Assembly: GCF_014201465.1 (NCBI RefSeq)
Contig: NZ_JACHEP010000014.1
Span: forward strand, 1-64,000
DNA length: 64,000 bases
DNA from: Anoxybacteroides tepidamans
Lineage (GTDB): Bacteria; Bacillota; Bacilli; Bacillales; Anoxybacillaceae
Direction: 5' to 3'
The translations under genes and the position numbers were made by a program. Positions 32,679-41,451 of this stretch are shown piece by piece. The notes beneath the pieces are model-generated. The model had not been told where the DNA came from. It saw nothing but the letters and a program-made list of their open reading frames with translations, and ran no database searches. Within the stretch, counting starts at the first letter, position 1. Each line of letters begins with the position of its first letter.

Positions 32679-32729
32679 CATGTTATGCGTAAATTTTGAC
32701 ATGTTGTGTGTCGTTTTTTTCATGTTATG
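32679..32729 (+). promoter_or_regulatory. three 9-bp direct repeats at 21-bp spacing (LytTR-type sites)
   Basis: CATGTTATG (32679), CATGTTGTG (32700) and CATGTTATG (32721) are exactly 21 bp apart. LytTR-domain response regulators bind 9-bp direct repeats separated by 12 bp. The array ends about 10 bp before the -35 position of the cstA promoter. An inverted related element, CATAACGT, lies at 32661. Confidence 0.65.
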
Positions 32730-32761
32730 GTGATATTCATCTAATTTTTCAGAATAATTAG

Positions 32762-32767
32762 TATAAT
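32762..32767 (+). promoter_or_regulatory. -10 element of an activator-dependent cstA promoter
   Basis: TATAAT without a recognisable -35 (ATCTAA at the right distance), as expected for a promoter that needs an upstream activator. Confidence 0.5.
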
Positions 32768-32807
32768 TACCTTTGAAAATAAAGACATACAAAAGGGGGA
32801 GAGAAGG

Positions 32808-34886
32808 GTGAAAGGAATTAAGTCAATCTTGCTTTGGGGACTCATTTCTGCTCTCGGAGCAGTCGCGTTCGGTATATTAGCATTGCACCGCGGCGAAACG
32901 ATTAACGCCATTTGGCTCATCGTAGCGGCCGTGTGCGTATATGCTGTTGCTTATCGTTTTTATAGTAAATTTATTGCACAAAAAGTATTTCAGCTTGATG
33001 ACAATCGGAAAACACCAGCGGAAGTATTTAATGACGGAAAAGACTATGTACCGACGAATAAATGGGTATTGTTCGGGCACCATTTCGCGGCAATTGCTGG
33101 TGCAGGTCCGCTTGTCGGTCCGATTTTAGCGTCACAAATGGGATATTTGCCGGGAACGCTTTGGATTGTCGTTGGTGTAGTATTAGCTGGGGCAGTGCAA
33201 GATTTTGTTATTTTGTTTGCGTCGATGCGCCGCAATGGAAAATCGCTTGGCGAAATGATTAAAGAGGAAATTGGTTCCTTTACAGGACTTATTGCGATGT
33301 TTGGTATTTTAGGAATTATGATTATTTTATTAGCTGTTTTAGCGTTGGTTGTTGTGAAAGCGCTTGTAGGAAGTCCGTGGGGAATGTTTACGATTGCGGC
33401 GACGATTCCAATTGCGATTTTTATGGGCGTTTATATGCGCTACATCCGTCCGGGGCGCGTAGGCGAAGCTTCGCTCATCGGTTTTGTTTTATTGATGGCT
33501 TCGATCGTTTTTGGGCAATATGTCGCGGAAAATCCGACATTAGCGAATATGTTTACGTTTAAAGGGGAAACGATCGCCCTTTTAATGATCGGGTACGGTT
33601 TTGTCGCTTCAGCGTTGCCTGTATGGTTGTTGCTGGCGCCGCGCGACTATTTAAGTACGTTCTTAAAAATCGGAACGATCGTTGGCTTGGCGTTAGGAAT
33701 TCTTGTCGTTGCGCCTGATTTGCAAATGCCAGCGATTACGAAATTTGTTGACGGCACCGGCCCAGTATTTTCTGGGGATTTATTCCCATTCTTATTTATT
33801 ACGATTGCATGCGGAGCTGTTTCCGGATTCCATTCCCTCGTTTCTTCTGGAACGACTCCAAAAATGATTGAGCTAGAAAGTCACGCTCGCCCGATCGGCT
33901 ACGGTGCGATGCTCATGGAATCGTTTGTCGCCGTGATGGCGCTTGTGGCAGCTTGCGTGTTGACACCGGGAGCGTATTTTGCGATTAACAGCCCGGCAGC
34001 TGTGATTGGCCAAGATGTTGTGCAAGCAGCTAAAACCGTTTCTTCGTGGGGATTTACGATCACTCCGGATGTGTTAACGGAATTGGCGAAAGATGTAGGA
34101 GAGCAAACGATTTTATCACGCACAGGTGGGGCGCCGACATTGGCGATCGGCATGGCCGTTATTTTATCAAAAGTGATCGGCGGGAAAGCGTTTATGGCGT
34201 TTTGGTACCATTTTGCGATTTTATTTGAAGCGCTGTTTATTTTAACGACCATTGATGCGGGAACACGCGTCGGCCGCTTTATGATTCAAGACATTCTCGG
34301 CCATTTTTATAAACCGCTTGCCAAAACGGATTCTTTGCCAGCAAACATTATTGCCACAACGCTATGTGTGTTTGGCTGGGGATATTTCTTGTATCAAGGG
34401 GTTATCGATCCGCTTGGCGGAATCAATACGTTATGGCCGCTATTCGGGATCGCGAACCAAATGCTTGCGGGAATTGCGCTATTATTAGGTACAACCATTT
34501 TATTTAAAATGGGTAAAAAAGCATATGTATGGGTCACATTAGTGCCAACGACATGGATTTTAGTTGTGACGATGACAGCAGGGTTCCAAAAACTGTTCCA
34601 TGAAAATCCGAAGATTGGCTTTTTAGCCCATGCGAAAGTATTTAAAGATGCATTGAACCAAGGAAAAATCTTACCTCCAGCGACAACAGAAGCACAAATG
34701 CGTCAAATTATTACGAATGATTATGTCGATGCAGCGCTATGTGCGATTTTCATGCTTGTCGTTTTAGCGATGCTCATTTCTTGCGTAAACATGTGGATCA
34801 AAGTGTTGAGCAACAAAGCAACGCCGTTAAAAGAGGCGCCTTATATTCCACGCGATGCTGGAAATGAGGTTAAGCATTATGCGTAA
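32808..34886 (+). CDS. cstA: CstA-family (carbon starvation) pyruvate/peptide transporter
   Basis: CstA-family transporter of 692 aa, near the length of E. coli CstA (701) and BtsT (716), longer than B. subtilis CstA (about 598). Many helices; conserved FGHHFAAIAGAGPLVGPILASQ, GAVQDFVILFASMRRNGKSLGEM and CGAVSGFHSLVSSGTTPKMI. E. coli relatives take up pyruvate. GTG 32808 follows AAGGGGGAGAG. The downstream ybdD-type gene overlaps by 8 nt. LytTR-type repeats upstream point to a two-component pyruvate or starvation signal, as for btsT. Confidence 0.9.
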   Translation: MKGIKSILLWGLISALGAVAFGILALHRGETINAIWLIVAAVCVYAVAYRFYSKFIAQKVFQLDDNRKTPAEVFNDGKDYVPTNKWVLFGHHFAAIAGAGPLVGPILASQMGYLPGTLWIVVGVVLAGAVQDFVILFASMRRNGKSLGEMIKEEIGSFTGLIAMFGILGIMIILLAVLALVVVKALVGSPWGMFTIAATIPIAIFMGVYMRYIRPGRVGEASLIGFVLLMASIVFGQYVAENPTLANMFTFKGETIALLMIGYGFVASALPVWLLLAPRDYLSTFLKIGTIVGLALGILVVAPDLQMPAITKFVDGTGPVFSGDLFPFLFITIACGAVSGFHSLVSSGTTPKMIELESHARPIGYGAMLMESFVAVMALVAACVLTPGAYFAINSPAAVIGQDVVQAAKTVSSWGFTITPDVLTELAKDVGEQTILSRTGGAPTLAIGMAVILSKVIGGKAFMAFWYHFAILFEALFILTTIDAGTRVGRFMIQDILGHFYKPLAKTDSLPANIIATTLCVFGWGYFLYQGVIDPLGGINTLWPLFGIANQMLAGIALLLGTTILFKMGKKAYVWVTLVPTTWILVVTMTAGFQKLFHENPKIGFLAHAKVFKDALNQGKILPPATTEAQMRQIITNDYVDAALCAIFMLVVLAMLISCVNMWIKVLSNKATPLKEAPYIPRDAGNEVKHYA

Positions 34887-35082
34887 GTTTTTTTCATCGG
34901 CGATGAAATATCGCAAACAATTTCTTGATTTGCTTGTCGGCGTACCGAATTACGAACGATATGTCGAACATATGAAGACGCATCATCCAGGGGCGCCGAT
35001 TAAATCACGAAAAGAATTTTTTTGTGAAGCACAAGAGGCAAGATATAACGGCAAAGGTGGAAAAGTATCGCGCTGTTGTTAA
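34879..35082 (+). CDS. YbdD/YjiX-family small protein
   Basis: Protein of 67 aa, the same size as E. coli YbdD and YjiX, which likewise follow cstA and btsT. Contains VPNYERYVEHMKTHHPGAP and the conserved REFFCEAQEARYNGKGG core, ending RCC. ATG 34879 overlaps the cstA stop, giving translational coupling. Function unknown, probably an accessory of the transporter. Confidence 0.87.
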   Translation: MRKFFSSAMKYRKQFLDLLVGVPNYERYVEHMKTHHPGAPIKSRKEFFCEAQEARYNGKGGKVSRCC

Positions 35083-35087
35083 AGGAA

Positions 35088-35112
35088 GAGGGAGATTCAG
35101 TCTCCCTTTTCT
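35088..35112 (+). terminator. terminator after cstA-ybdD
   Basis: AGGGAGA pairs with TCTCCCT around TTCAG, then TTTCTC. Confidence 0.65.
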
Positions 35113-35177
35113 CATTTTGCTTTGTCATATCTGTTAGGATGTGCAGCTTCAATCTATTTTATAAGGAGGAATGATGA

Positions 35178-36095
35178 ATGCGCGTGTTAGTCGTTGGTGC
35201 GGGTGGCGTTGGCGGCTATTTTGGCGGTCGGCTGTTGGAAAAAGGGGAAGATATCACATTTCTTGTCCGTGAGCGTAGAAAAAAGCAATTAGAGGAGCAC
35301 GGGCTTGTCATCCGCAGTGTTCACGGCGATGTGGTGTTAACGCCGAAAACACTTGTCAATGGAGAAAAAGCAGAGCCGTTTGATGTTGTCATTTTTTCGA
35401 ATAAAGCATACCATTTACAAGAAGCGATTCGCGATGCGAAGCCGTATGTAGGAAAAACGACGATGATTTTGCCGCTGTTAAACGGCATGGCCCATATGGA
35501 AGTGCTTTGGAGCGAGTTTGGAAAAGAAAACGTGCTAGGTGGTCTTTGTTTTATTGAAACGACGTTAGCTCCAGATGGGACGATCGTTCAATCGAGCCCG
35601 TCTCATGATGTAAGATTTGGCGAATGGTCAGGAGAAGTGACGGAACGGATTCAAGCGCTCCATAATCTGTTTTCGAACTGCAATGCCCGTTTTCGCTTAA
35701 GCGAACACATCGTAACGGATATGTGGCATAAATATTTATTTATTGCGACGATGTCGGGAGTGACGACGCTGTTCCGCGCGCCGATGGGGCCTGTCCGTTC
35801 AGGAGAATACGGACAAGAGATTTTGTTTGCTTTATTAAAAGAGATTGCGGCGATTATGAGGGCGCATGGCGCTCCGATTGCCGATGATATTGAAGAAAAG
35901 CAATTAGTGCAAATGAACGAAATGTCACCGGAAATGAAATCATCGATGCAGCGCGATATGGAAAAAGGCCATATGGTCGAAGCGGATCATTTGCAAGGAT
36001 ATTTGCTGCAGCTGGCGAAACAATATCAAATCGATGCTCCGTTGCTAAAAGCCGTATATCATCACCTGAAATTGTACGAACAACAGCGAGGCTAG
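35178..36095 (+). CDS. panE: 2-dehydropantoate 2-reductase
   Basis: Ketopantoate reductase-family protein of 305 aa. N-terminal Rossmann motif VVGAGGVGGYFGGRL; catalytic-Lys region (LTDMWHKYLFIATMSGVTTLFRAP) and acidic C-terminal helix. It reduces ketopantoate to pantoate with NADPH in coenzyme A synthesis. B. subtilis has two such proteins (PanE/YlbQ and YkpB); I cannot tell which orthologue this is. ATG 35178 follows AAGGAGG. Monocistronic. Confidence 0.85.
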   Translation: MRVLVVGAGGVGGYFGGRLLEKGEDITFLVRERRKKQLEEHGLVIRSVHGDVVLTPKTLVNGEKAEPFDVVIFSNKAYHLQEAIRDAKPYVGKTTMILPLLNGMAHMEVLWSEFGKENVLGGLCFIETTLAPDGTIVQSSPSHDVRFGEWSGEVTERIQALHNLFSNCNARFRLSEHIVTDMWHKYLFIATMSGVTTLFRAPMGPVRSGEYGQEILFALLKEIAAIMRAHGAPIADDIEEKQLVQMNEMSPEMKSSMQRDMEKGHMVEADHLQGYLLQLAKQYQIDAPLLKAVYHHLKLYEQQRG

Positions 36096-36113
36096 ATGTT
36101 TCTAGCCTTTTTT
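36089..36113 (+). terminator. terminator overlapping the panE stop codon
   Basis: GGCTAGA and TCTAGCC around a short loop, then TTTTTTC. Confidence 0.8.
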
Positions 36114-36261
36114 CTTACTTGCATTTTGAACGTGGCGGAAGTCGCGTTAGCGCTTTTAAAAATTTTGTGAAGTGAAAACTTTCTCTTTCACCAAGGCCAG
36201 TTGTGTATTAAAATGGAGAGTAGCGTTGAAAACGTATACGGAAAAAGAGGAGGATGCAGCG

Positions 36262-37935
36262 TTGAAGAAAGCATGGTGGAAAGAAGGAGTTGCGTATCAA
36301 ATTTATCCGAGAAGCTTTATGGACTCCAATGGGGACGGAATTGGCGATCTTCGCGGAATTATCTCAAAGCTTGATTATTTGCAAGACCTTGGAATCGATA
36401 TCATATGGATTTGCCCGATCTACAAATCGCCAAACGCTGATAACGGATACGATATTAGCGATTATCATGCGATTATGGAAGAGTTCGGGACGATGGAAGA
36501 TTTTGATATGTTGCTAGACGAAATTCATCAACGCGGGATGAAAGTGATTTTGGATCTTGTCATCAATCATACGAGTGATGAACATCCATGGTTTATTGAG
36601 TCGCGTTCAGCAAAAGATAGTCCGAAGCGCGATTGGTATATTTGGCGCGATGGGAAAAATGGGCGTGAGCCGAACAACTGGGAAAGCATTTTTGGCGGAT
36701 CGGCTTGGGAGTATGATCCGACAACGGATCAGTATTATTTACACGTCTTTGCGGTGAAACAGCCCGATTTAAACTGGGAAAACGAAGAAGTGCGCCGCGA
36801 GCTTTACAACATGATTAACTGGTGGCTTGATAAAGGAATTGACGGATTTCGGGTCGATGCGATTTCGCACATTAAGAAAAAGCCGGGGCTTCCGGATTTG
36901 CCGAATCCAAAGGGACTTGATTACGTTCCGTCATTTGATGGCCATATGAACCAAGAAGGGATTATGGATTATTTAAGAGAGCTGAAAATGCAAACGTTTG
37001 CGCGTTATGACATTATGACCGTCGGGGAAGCAAATGGAGTGAAAGCGGAGCAAGCGGAAGAATGGGTTGGCGAAGAAAATGGCATTTTTAATATGATTTT
37101 TCAGTTTGAGCATTTAGGATTATGGGAAAAAGGAACGGACGGTGGTGTCAATGTCCGTCAATTAAAGCGCACGCTGACAAAATGGCAAAAAAGTCTCGAA
37201 AATCGAGGTTGGAATGCTTTATTTTTAGAAAACCACGATCAGCCCCGCTCTGTGTCAACATGGGGGAACGATCAAGAATATCTTACAGAAAGTGCAAAGG
37301 CGTTGGGGGCTCTTTACTTTCTCATGCAAGGGACGCCGTTTATTTATCAAGGACAAGAAATCGGCATGACGAATGTTCGGTTTGAAACGATTGATGAATA
37401 CGATGATGTCGCGATGAAAAATTTTTACCGCATTGAGAGGGAAAAAGGACGGCCGCACGAAGAAATTATGGAAGTGATATGGAAAAAAGGGCGCGACAAT
37501 TCGCGTACACCGATGCAATGGTCGAGTGAGGCGAATGCCGGTTTTACGACGGGAACACCGTGGCTGGGGATAAACGAAAATTACAAAGAAATTAATGTAG
37601 AGAAGCAATTAATAGACCCTCACTCTGTTCTTAATTTCTATAAAAAAATGATTCGTCTTCGGAAAGAAAATGAAGTGTTTATTTACGGAACGTATGATTT
37701 AATTTTAGAAAAAGATAAAGCGATTTACGCATATACAAGAACGCTAGGGGACGAAAAAGCGGTCATTATTGTCAACATGAGCGATCAGCCTGTTTTGTAT
37801 CGGTATGACCAATTGCAGCTGTCATCAGACGAGTTAATGCTGCAAAATTATGAAGTAAAACCGCACAAAAATGCTACACGTTTTAAGTTGAGACCGTACG
37901 AAACGCGCGTATATTTGTTGCAAGGCAAGCAGTAA
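36262..37935 (+). CDS. GH13 subfamily 31 alpha-glucosidase (YcdG-like)
   Basis: Second GH13_31 enzyme of the window, 557 aa. Catalytic stretches: [19 protein letters not shown] (nucleophile Asp), TVGEANG (acid/base Glu), ENHDQPR. Unlike the 5.9-kb paralogue, Ala and not Val follows the nucleophile, and the preceding residue is Val, as in YcdG-type proteins, so bond preference may differ. UUG 36262 is chosen: AGAGGAGGA ends 8 nt upstream and [13 protein letters not shown] matches family N-termini; the GTG at 36172 lacks a ribosome-binding site. No perfect cre site precedes it. Confidence 0.9.
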   Translation: MKKAWWKEGVAYQIYPRSFMDSNGDGIGDLRGIISKLDYLQDLGIDIIWICPIYKSPNADNGYDISDYHAIMEEFGTMEDFDMLLDEIHQRGMKVILDLVINHTSDEHPWFIESRSAKDSPKRDWYIWRDGKNGREPNNWESIFGGSAWEYDPTTDQYYLHVFAVKQPDLNWENEEVRRELYNMINWWLDKGIDGFRVDAISHIKKKPGLPDLPNPKGLDYVPSFDGHMNQEGIMDYLRELKMQTFARYDIMTVGEANGVKAEQAEEWVGEENGIFNMIFQFEHLGLWEKGTDGGVNVRQLKRTLTKWQKSLENRGWNALFLENHDQPRSVSTWGNDQEYLTESAKALGALYFLMQGTPFIYQGQEIGMTNVRFETIDEYDDVAMKNFYRIEREKGRPHEEIMEVIWKKGRDNSRTPMQWSSEANAGFTTGTPWLGINENYKEINVEKQLIDPHSVLNFYKKMIRLRKENEVFIYGTYDLILEKDKAIYAYTRTLGDEKAVIIVNMSDQPVLYRYDQLQLSSDELMLQNYEVKPHKNATRFKLRPYETRVYLLQGKQ

Positions 37936-37950
37936 TGCTTGTCTTTTTTG
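37924..37950 (+). terminator. terminator overlapping the second glucosidase stop codon
   Basis: GGCAAGCA pairs with TGCTTGTC around a 4-nt loop, then TTTTT. Confidence 0.8.
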
Positions 37951-38014
37951 TTATTATCAAAGAAGGAATCGTCTTACCTTTAGCGAAACAGTTAAAAAGA
38001 AAGGGGATGAAGAC

Positions 38015-38542
38015 ATGGATGAGATTCGTTATCCAATTGGAAAATTTGAAAAACCGACATCGTTTCAAGAAGAAGATGTGAAGCAATGGGTTTCTGATAT
38101 TCGCCGTTTGCCAATAGCGTTGCGCGAGGCGGTGAGCGGATTAAATGAGGAACAGCTCAACACGCCGTATCGCGAAGGGGGGTGGACGGTGGCACAAGTT
38201 GTGCACCACGTGGCGGACGCGAGCATGAATGCGTTTTTGCGGACAAAATGGACGCTTACCGAGAATGTTCCTTCCATTAAGCCGTTTGACGAAAATGCTT
38301 GGGCGGAAACGGTGGAGGCCTGCTTTTCGTCAGTGGAACTTTCGCTTCAATTGCTCGAGGGGCTGCACGGACGTTGGGGACAGCTGCTTGAAACGCTCAA
38401 ACCGGAAGATTTTAAGCGGACATTTTATCATGAAGGAATGAAAACAGCAGTAGATTTATACACGTTTATCGCGATGTGTGCGTGGCACGGGAAGCATCAT
38501 ACAGCGCACATTCAACATTTGCGTTTGCGAAAAGGGTGGTAA
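38015..38542 (+). CDS. DinB-superfamily protein, YfiT/BstA-like thiol transferase
   Basis: DinB-fold protein of 175 aa beginning [14 protein letters not shown], typical of the YfiT group. Metal-binding His residues appear in [13 protein letters not shown] (first helix pair) and [12 protein letters not shown] (C-terminal). YfiT/BstA proteins are metal-dependent S-transferases using bacillithiol. Fits the thiol-stress theme of the region but is not adjacent to the sulfur cluster. ATG 38015 follows AAAGGGG. Monocistronic. Confidence 0.85.
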   Translation: MDEIRYPIGKFEKPTSFQEEDVKQWVSDIRRLPIALREAVSGLNEEQLNTPYREGGWTVAQVVHHVADASMNAFLRTKWTLTENVPSIKPFDENAWAETVEACFSSVELSLQLLEGLHGRWGQLLETLKPEDFKRTFYHEGMKTAVDLYTFIAMCAWHGKHHTAHIQHLRLRKGW

Positions 38543-38585
38543 ATTACAACAACGGTATAAGATTTCTTTCGTTTTTGGATGTTAA

Positions 38586-38622
38586 AAAATAACGGACATC
38601 GAAAATCGTGTCCGTTATTTTC
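38586..38622. terminator. bidirectional terminator
   Basis: AAAATAACGGACA pairs with TGTCCGTTATTTT; shared by the DinB gene and the convergent methyltransferase. Confidence 0.88.
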
Positions 38623-39799
38623 GCGAATGTACCTCGAAAATCGCAAATTTTAAATAGTCACCTTCGTCGGCCGCGAGCAGTTTTGGATGGTCGTAGCCGG
38701 CGCCGCTCCAATGGACTTGTCGCAAAATCTTTTTCGCATCAAAGGCCGCTTCGTCGATCATCGCTCGGAATAAGTCGGCATGAACGTGGTACGAGCAGCT
38801 CGCGGTGACGAAAAATCCGCCGTCTTTGACGAGCTTTAATCCGTTTAAGTTGATGTCTTTATAGCCGCCGAGCGCTTTCGGTACAGTCTGTGCCGACTTG
38901 GCGAAAGCAGGGGGGTCGATAATGACAACGTCCCATTTCTTCCCTTCATGAACAGCTTCCCGTAAATAATCGAACGCATTGGCGACGACAAACTCAACAT
39001 TGGTAAAACCGTTTAGTGCGGCATTGCGTTTCGCTGTTTCGATCGCATGCTCTGAAATATCGACTGCCGTGACATGCTTGGCGCCGTATAAGCAGGCGTT
39101 CAACATGAACGACCCTGTATGGGTAAAGCAGTCTAATACGGTCGTGTTACGGTCGATGAGCGGTTTGATGGCGGCGCGGTTTTGTCGCTGATCAAAGAAA
39201 AAGCCTGTTTTTTGTCCGTTTTCGATGTCAACTATGTAACGAACGCCGTTTTCTTCGATGATTACTTCTGTTTCACATTCGCCGTACCAAAATCCTTTTT
39301 CTTGCGGCAGCCCTTCTAGCTCCCGGACATATACGTCATTGCGCAAGTAGATCGCTTTAGGCTTAAATACGTCGAGCAGTCCTTTTAAAATCCAGTTTTT
39401 CCGTTTTTCCATTCCGAGCGAAAGAATTTGTACAACGAGCACATCTTCATACTTATCGACAATTAATCCCGGCAAAAAGTCCGCTTCACCGTAGATTGCA
39501 CGGCAGGAACGGACGCCGGGGATCATTCGCTCGCGGTAAGCCCATGCCCGTCGAATGCGGTTGATGAAAAACGATTCGTTTAACTCGTCTTCCTGATGAT
39601 GCGTCAAGACGCGCACAATCATTTGTGATTTTGGATTAATATATCCTTTCGCAAGAAAATGGCGCTGATGATTATATACGTTGACAAAGTCACCTGGTTC
39701 AAAATCCCCTTCAATATAATCGACTTCGCTTTGAAAAATCCAAGGATGCCCTTGTTCGAGCCGTTTTTTCCGCTTTCGTTTTAAAAATACGTTTGCCAC
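38615..39799 (-). CDS. class I SAM-dependent rRNA methyltransferase, RlmI/YwbD-like
   Basis: Protein of 394 aa with an N-terminal PUA domain (LKRKRKKRLEQGHPWIFQSEV) and a Rossmann methyltransferase domain: SAM-binding VLDCFTHTGSFMLNA, acidic VTAVDISEHAIETAKRNAALNG, and catalytic IDPPAFAKS. ASCSYHV near the C-terminus. E. coli RlmI methylates a cytosine C5 in 23S rRNA; the site here is inferred. GTG 39799 lies about 8 nt after GGAG; a GTG at 39808 is possible. Confidence 0.88.
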   Translation of the reverse strand: MANVFLKRKRKKRLEQGHPWIFQSEVDYIEGDFEPGDFVNVYNHQRHFLAKGYINPKSQMIVRVLTHHQEDELNESFFINRIRRAWAYRERMIPGVRSCRAIYGEADFLPGLIVDKYEDVLVVQILSLGMEKRKNWILKGLLDVFKPKAIYLRNDVYVRELEGLPQEKGFWYGECETEVIIEENGVRYIVDIENGQKTGFFFDQRQNRAAIKPLIDRNTTVLDCFTHTGSFMLNACLYGAKHVTAVDISEHAIETAKRNAALNGFTNVEFVVANAFDYLREAVHEGKKWDVVIIDPPAFAKSAQTVPKALGGYKDINLNGLKLVKDGGFFVTASCSYHVHADLFRAMIDEAAFDAKKILRQVHWSGAGYDHPKLLAADEGDYLKFAIFEVHSRK

Positions 39800-39918
39800 G
39801 TTCTCCACTCCATTAACTAGTTATTTGCCCTTTTTATCATACAGAATTGACCGGCAAGACGCAATGATGGCAGTTGTTGAGATTGAGGGCGGAAATCGGA
39901 AATATATGGCGAAATGAC

Positions 39919-39946
39919 TTGACAACAATGCCGGCCGTGATATGAT
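39919..39946 (+). promoter_or_regulatory. SigA promoter of the thiamine operon
   Basis: TTGACA (39919-39924), 16-bp spacer, TATGAT (39941-39946); the TPP riboswitch begins about 38 bp downstream. Confidence 0.75.
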
Positions 39947-39983
39947 AAATGTAAACAATGAAATATGGATATGTTTATTAGTA

Positions 39984-40144
39984 TCCACTAGGGGGGCCTT
40001 TAGATAGGCTGAGATCAAAGTGTGCCTTTGAGACCCTTAGAACCTGATCTGGGTTATACCAGCGTAGGGAAGTGGAAGTAACGCATTTGTTTATTCACGT
40101 TTGTAACCACTTTCTTTACGCTTGCAAAGAAAGTGGTTTTTATA
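39984..40144 (+). promoter_or_regulatory. TPP riboswitch with terminator platform
   Basis: THI-box aptamer at about 39984-40077: AGGGGGGCC, GGCTGAGA, the bulge ACCCTTAGAACCTGATCTGGG split over two helices, and GCGTAGGGAAGTGG. A terminator (AACCACTTTCTTT 40105-40117 with AAAGAAAGTGGTT 40126-40138, then T's) follows. GGAAGTGG of P1 can pair with CCACTTTC of the terminator as antiterminator, so TPP binding should favour termination. Confidence 0.95.
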
Positions 40145-40165
40145 TTTTATTTTAGGGGGGATTCG

Positions 40166-40861
40166 ATGTCATTTTCTTCTTGGTTGCGAGAAGTGGTTGA
40201 CTCAATATGGGAAGCGAGCTTTCAACATCCGTTTGTCCAAGAGCTCGGCGAAGGAACGCTTGCTCTTTCTTGTTTTCGTTATTACGTTTTGCAAGATTCG
40301 TATTATTTAAGCCATTTTGCAAAAGTACAGGCGCTTGGAGCGGCGAAAGCTTCTGATTTAGCAACGACGGCGCGCATGGCGCATCATGCGCAAAATACGT
40401 ATCAAGCGGAATTAGCTTTGCATGAAAAATTCGTGAAACAGCTAGGGATTACAAATGAAGAAAAAGCTTCGTTTATCCCGGCTCCGACTGCGTATGCGTA
40501 TACGTCTCATTTGTATCGCGTAGCGTACGAAGGGCATTTAGGCGATATTATCGCCGCGATTTTACCGTGCTATTGGCTTTATTATGAGATTGGCGAGCGG
40601 TTGAAAGATTGCAAGCCGAAAGAGCCGATTTATCAGGAGTGGATTGCTGCTTACGGCTCAGAGTGGTTTCGCAGCTTAGTGGAGGAGCAAATTGCCCGTT
40701 TGGATGAGGTAGCGAAAAACGTCACAGAAGCTGATCGTAAGCGAATGAAACAACATTTTATTGTTAGCAGCCAATATGAATATTCGTTTTGGGAAATGGC
40801 GTACCGCTTAGAAACATGGCCAATTCAAGGGAGGGAGAGGATGAAACATGCAAACAACTAA
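40166..40861 (+). CDS. tenA: thiaminase II / aminopyrimidine aminohydrolase TenA
   Basis: TenA of 231 aa. It hydrolyses aminomethyl-pyrimidine from degraded thiamine to HMP for salvage. Visible family pattern: helical fold with CFRYYVLQDSYYLSHFAK, and YSFWEMAY near the C-terminus, containing the Cys/Glu and Tyr active-site neighbourhood (LPCYWLYYEIG). ATG 40166 follows AGGGGGG. Start of the TPP-controlled operon; ykoE overlaps its end by 14 nt. Confidence 0.93.
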   Translation: MSFSSWLREVVDSIWEASFQHPFVQELGEGTLALSCFRYYVLQDSYYLSHFAKVQALGAAKASDLATTARMAHHAQNTYQAELALHEKFVKQLGITNEEKASFIPAPTAYAYTSHLYRVAYEGHLGDIIAAILPCYWLYYEIGERLKDCKPKEPIYQEWIAAYGSEWFRSLVEEQIARLDEVAKNVTEADRKRMKQHFIVSSQYEYSFWEMAYRLETWPIQGRERMKHANN

Positions 40862-41435
40862 AGGATTGAAATTAGCTGATATTTTAACAACCATTGTCAT
40901 TTCGATTGTATTTGGAATTGTCTATAAGTTATGGGGACCGTTTTATTACTTCGTCAAACCATTTGGGCTTCATGTCGATCAATTGATCTACGGTATGTGG
41001 TTTATCGCAGCAACGGTGGCGTTTCTTATCATTCGCAAACCGGGGGTTGCCCTTCTTGCTGAAATTGCCGCTTCTTCCGGCGAGTTTATTATGGGCTCGG
41101 AATGGGGGCTGGAAGTATTGCTTTATGGCGTCGTGCAAGGATTGTTTGCCGAAGCAGCATTTGCCGCATTTCGCTATAAGCAGTTCGATGTGTTTGTCGT
41201 TTCGTTGGCGGCAATCGGTTCAACGATCGGTTCATTAATCATGGATTTTTATAAAGGATATATTGAAGCGTTAGCTCCTTGGAACTTAGCGTTGTTCCTT
41301 CTTGCGCGCTTTGTCGGCGCAGTTTTGATTTCCGGCGTGTTTGCTTCTTCGTTAGTAAAAGCGCTCGAAGCGACAGGGGTGACGCAAATGGTTCGTTCCG
41401 CTTCAAAAGAAGATTATGAGCAGCTGGATCGATAG
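40848..41435 (+). CDS. ykoE: ECF transporter substrate-binding subunit YkoE
   Basis: S component of the thiamine-precursor (HMP) ECF transporter, 195 aa (B. subtilis YkoE about 199 aa). Five to six helices; start MQTTKGLKLADILTTIVISI, and FAEAAFAAFRYKQFD in the middle. ATG 40848 lies inside the 3' end of tenA with GGGAGAGG before it. YkoC and YkoD are the T and A components downstream. The auxiliary thiamine-binding subunit YkoF of B. subtilis is absent. Confidence 0.9.
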   Translation: MQTTKGLKLADILTTIVISIVFGIVYKLWGPFYYFVKPFGLHVDQLIYGMWFIAATVAFLIIRKPGVALLAEIAASSGEFIMGSEWGLEVLLYGVVQGLFAEAAFAAFRYKQFDVFVVSLAAIGSTIGSLIMDFYKGYIEALAPWNLALFLLARFVGAVLISGVFASSLVKALEATGVTQMVRSASKEDYEQLDR

Positions 41436-41451
41436 AGGGTGAATTTGGGAC

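Noticed and set aside
32661-32729. Spaced repeats considered as a CRISPR fragment
   Set aside because: Units are only 9 bp with 12-bp gaps and there are no cas genes; they fit regulator sites far better.
32595-32792. Minus-strand peptide with repeated HNM units
   Set aside because: The repeats are explained by 21-bp-spaced DNA sites upstream of cstA; the frame lacks a start signal and ends at no terminator.
36146-36159. cre-like GTTAGCGCTTTTAA before the second glucosidase
   Set aside because: The GCGC core fits but several conserved arm positions do not; too weak to call a CcpA site.
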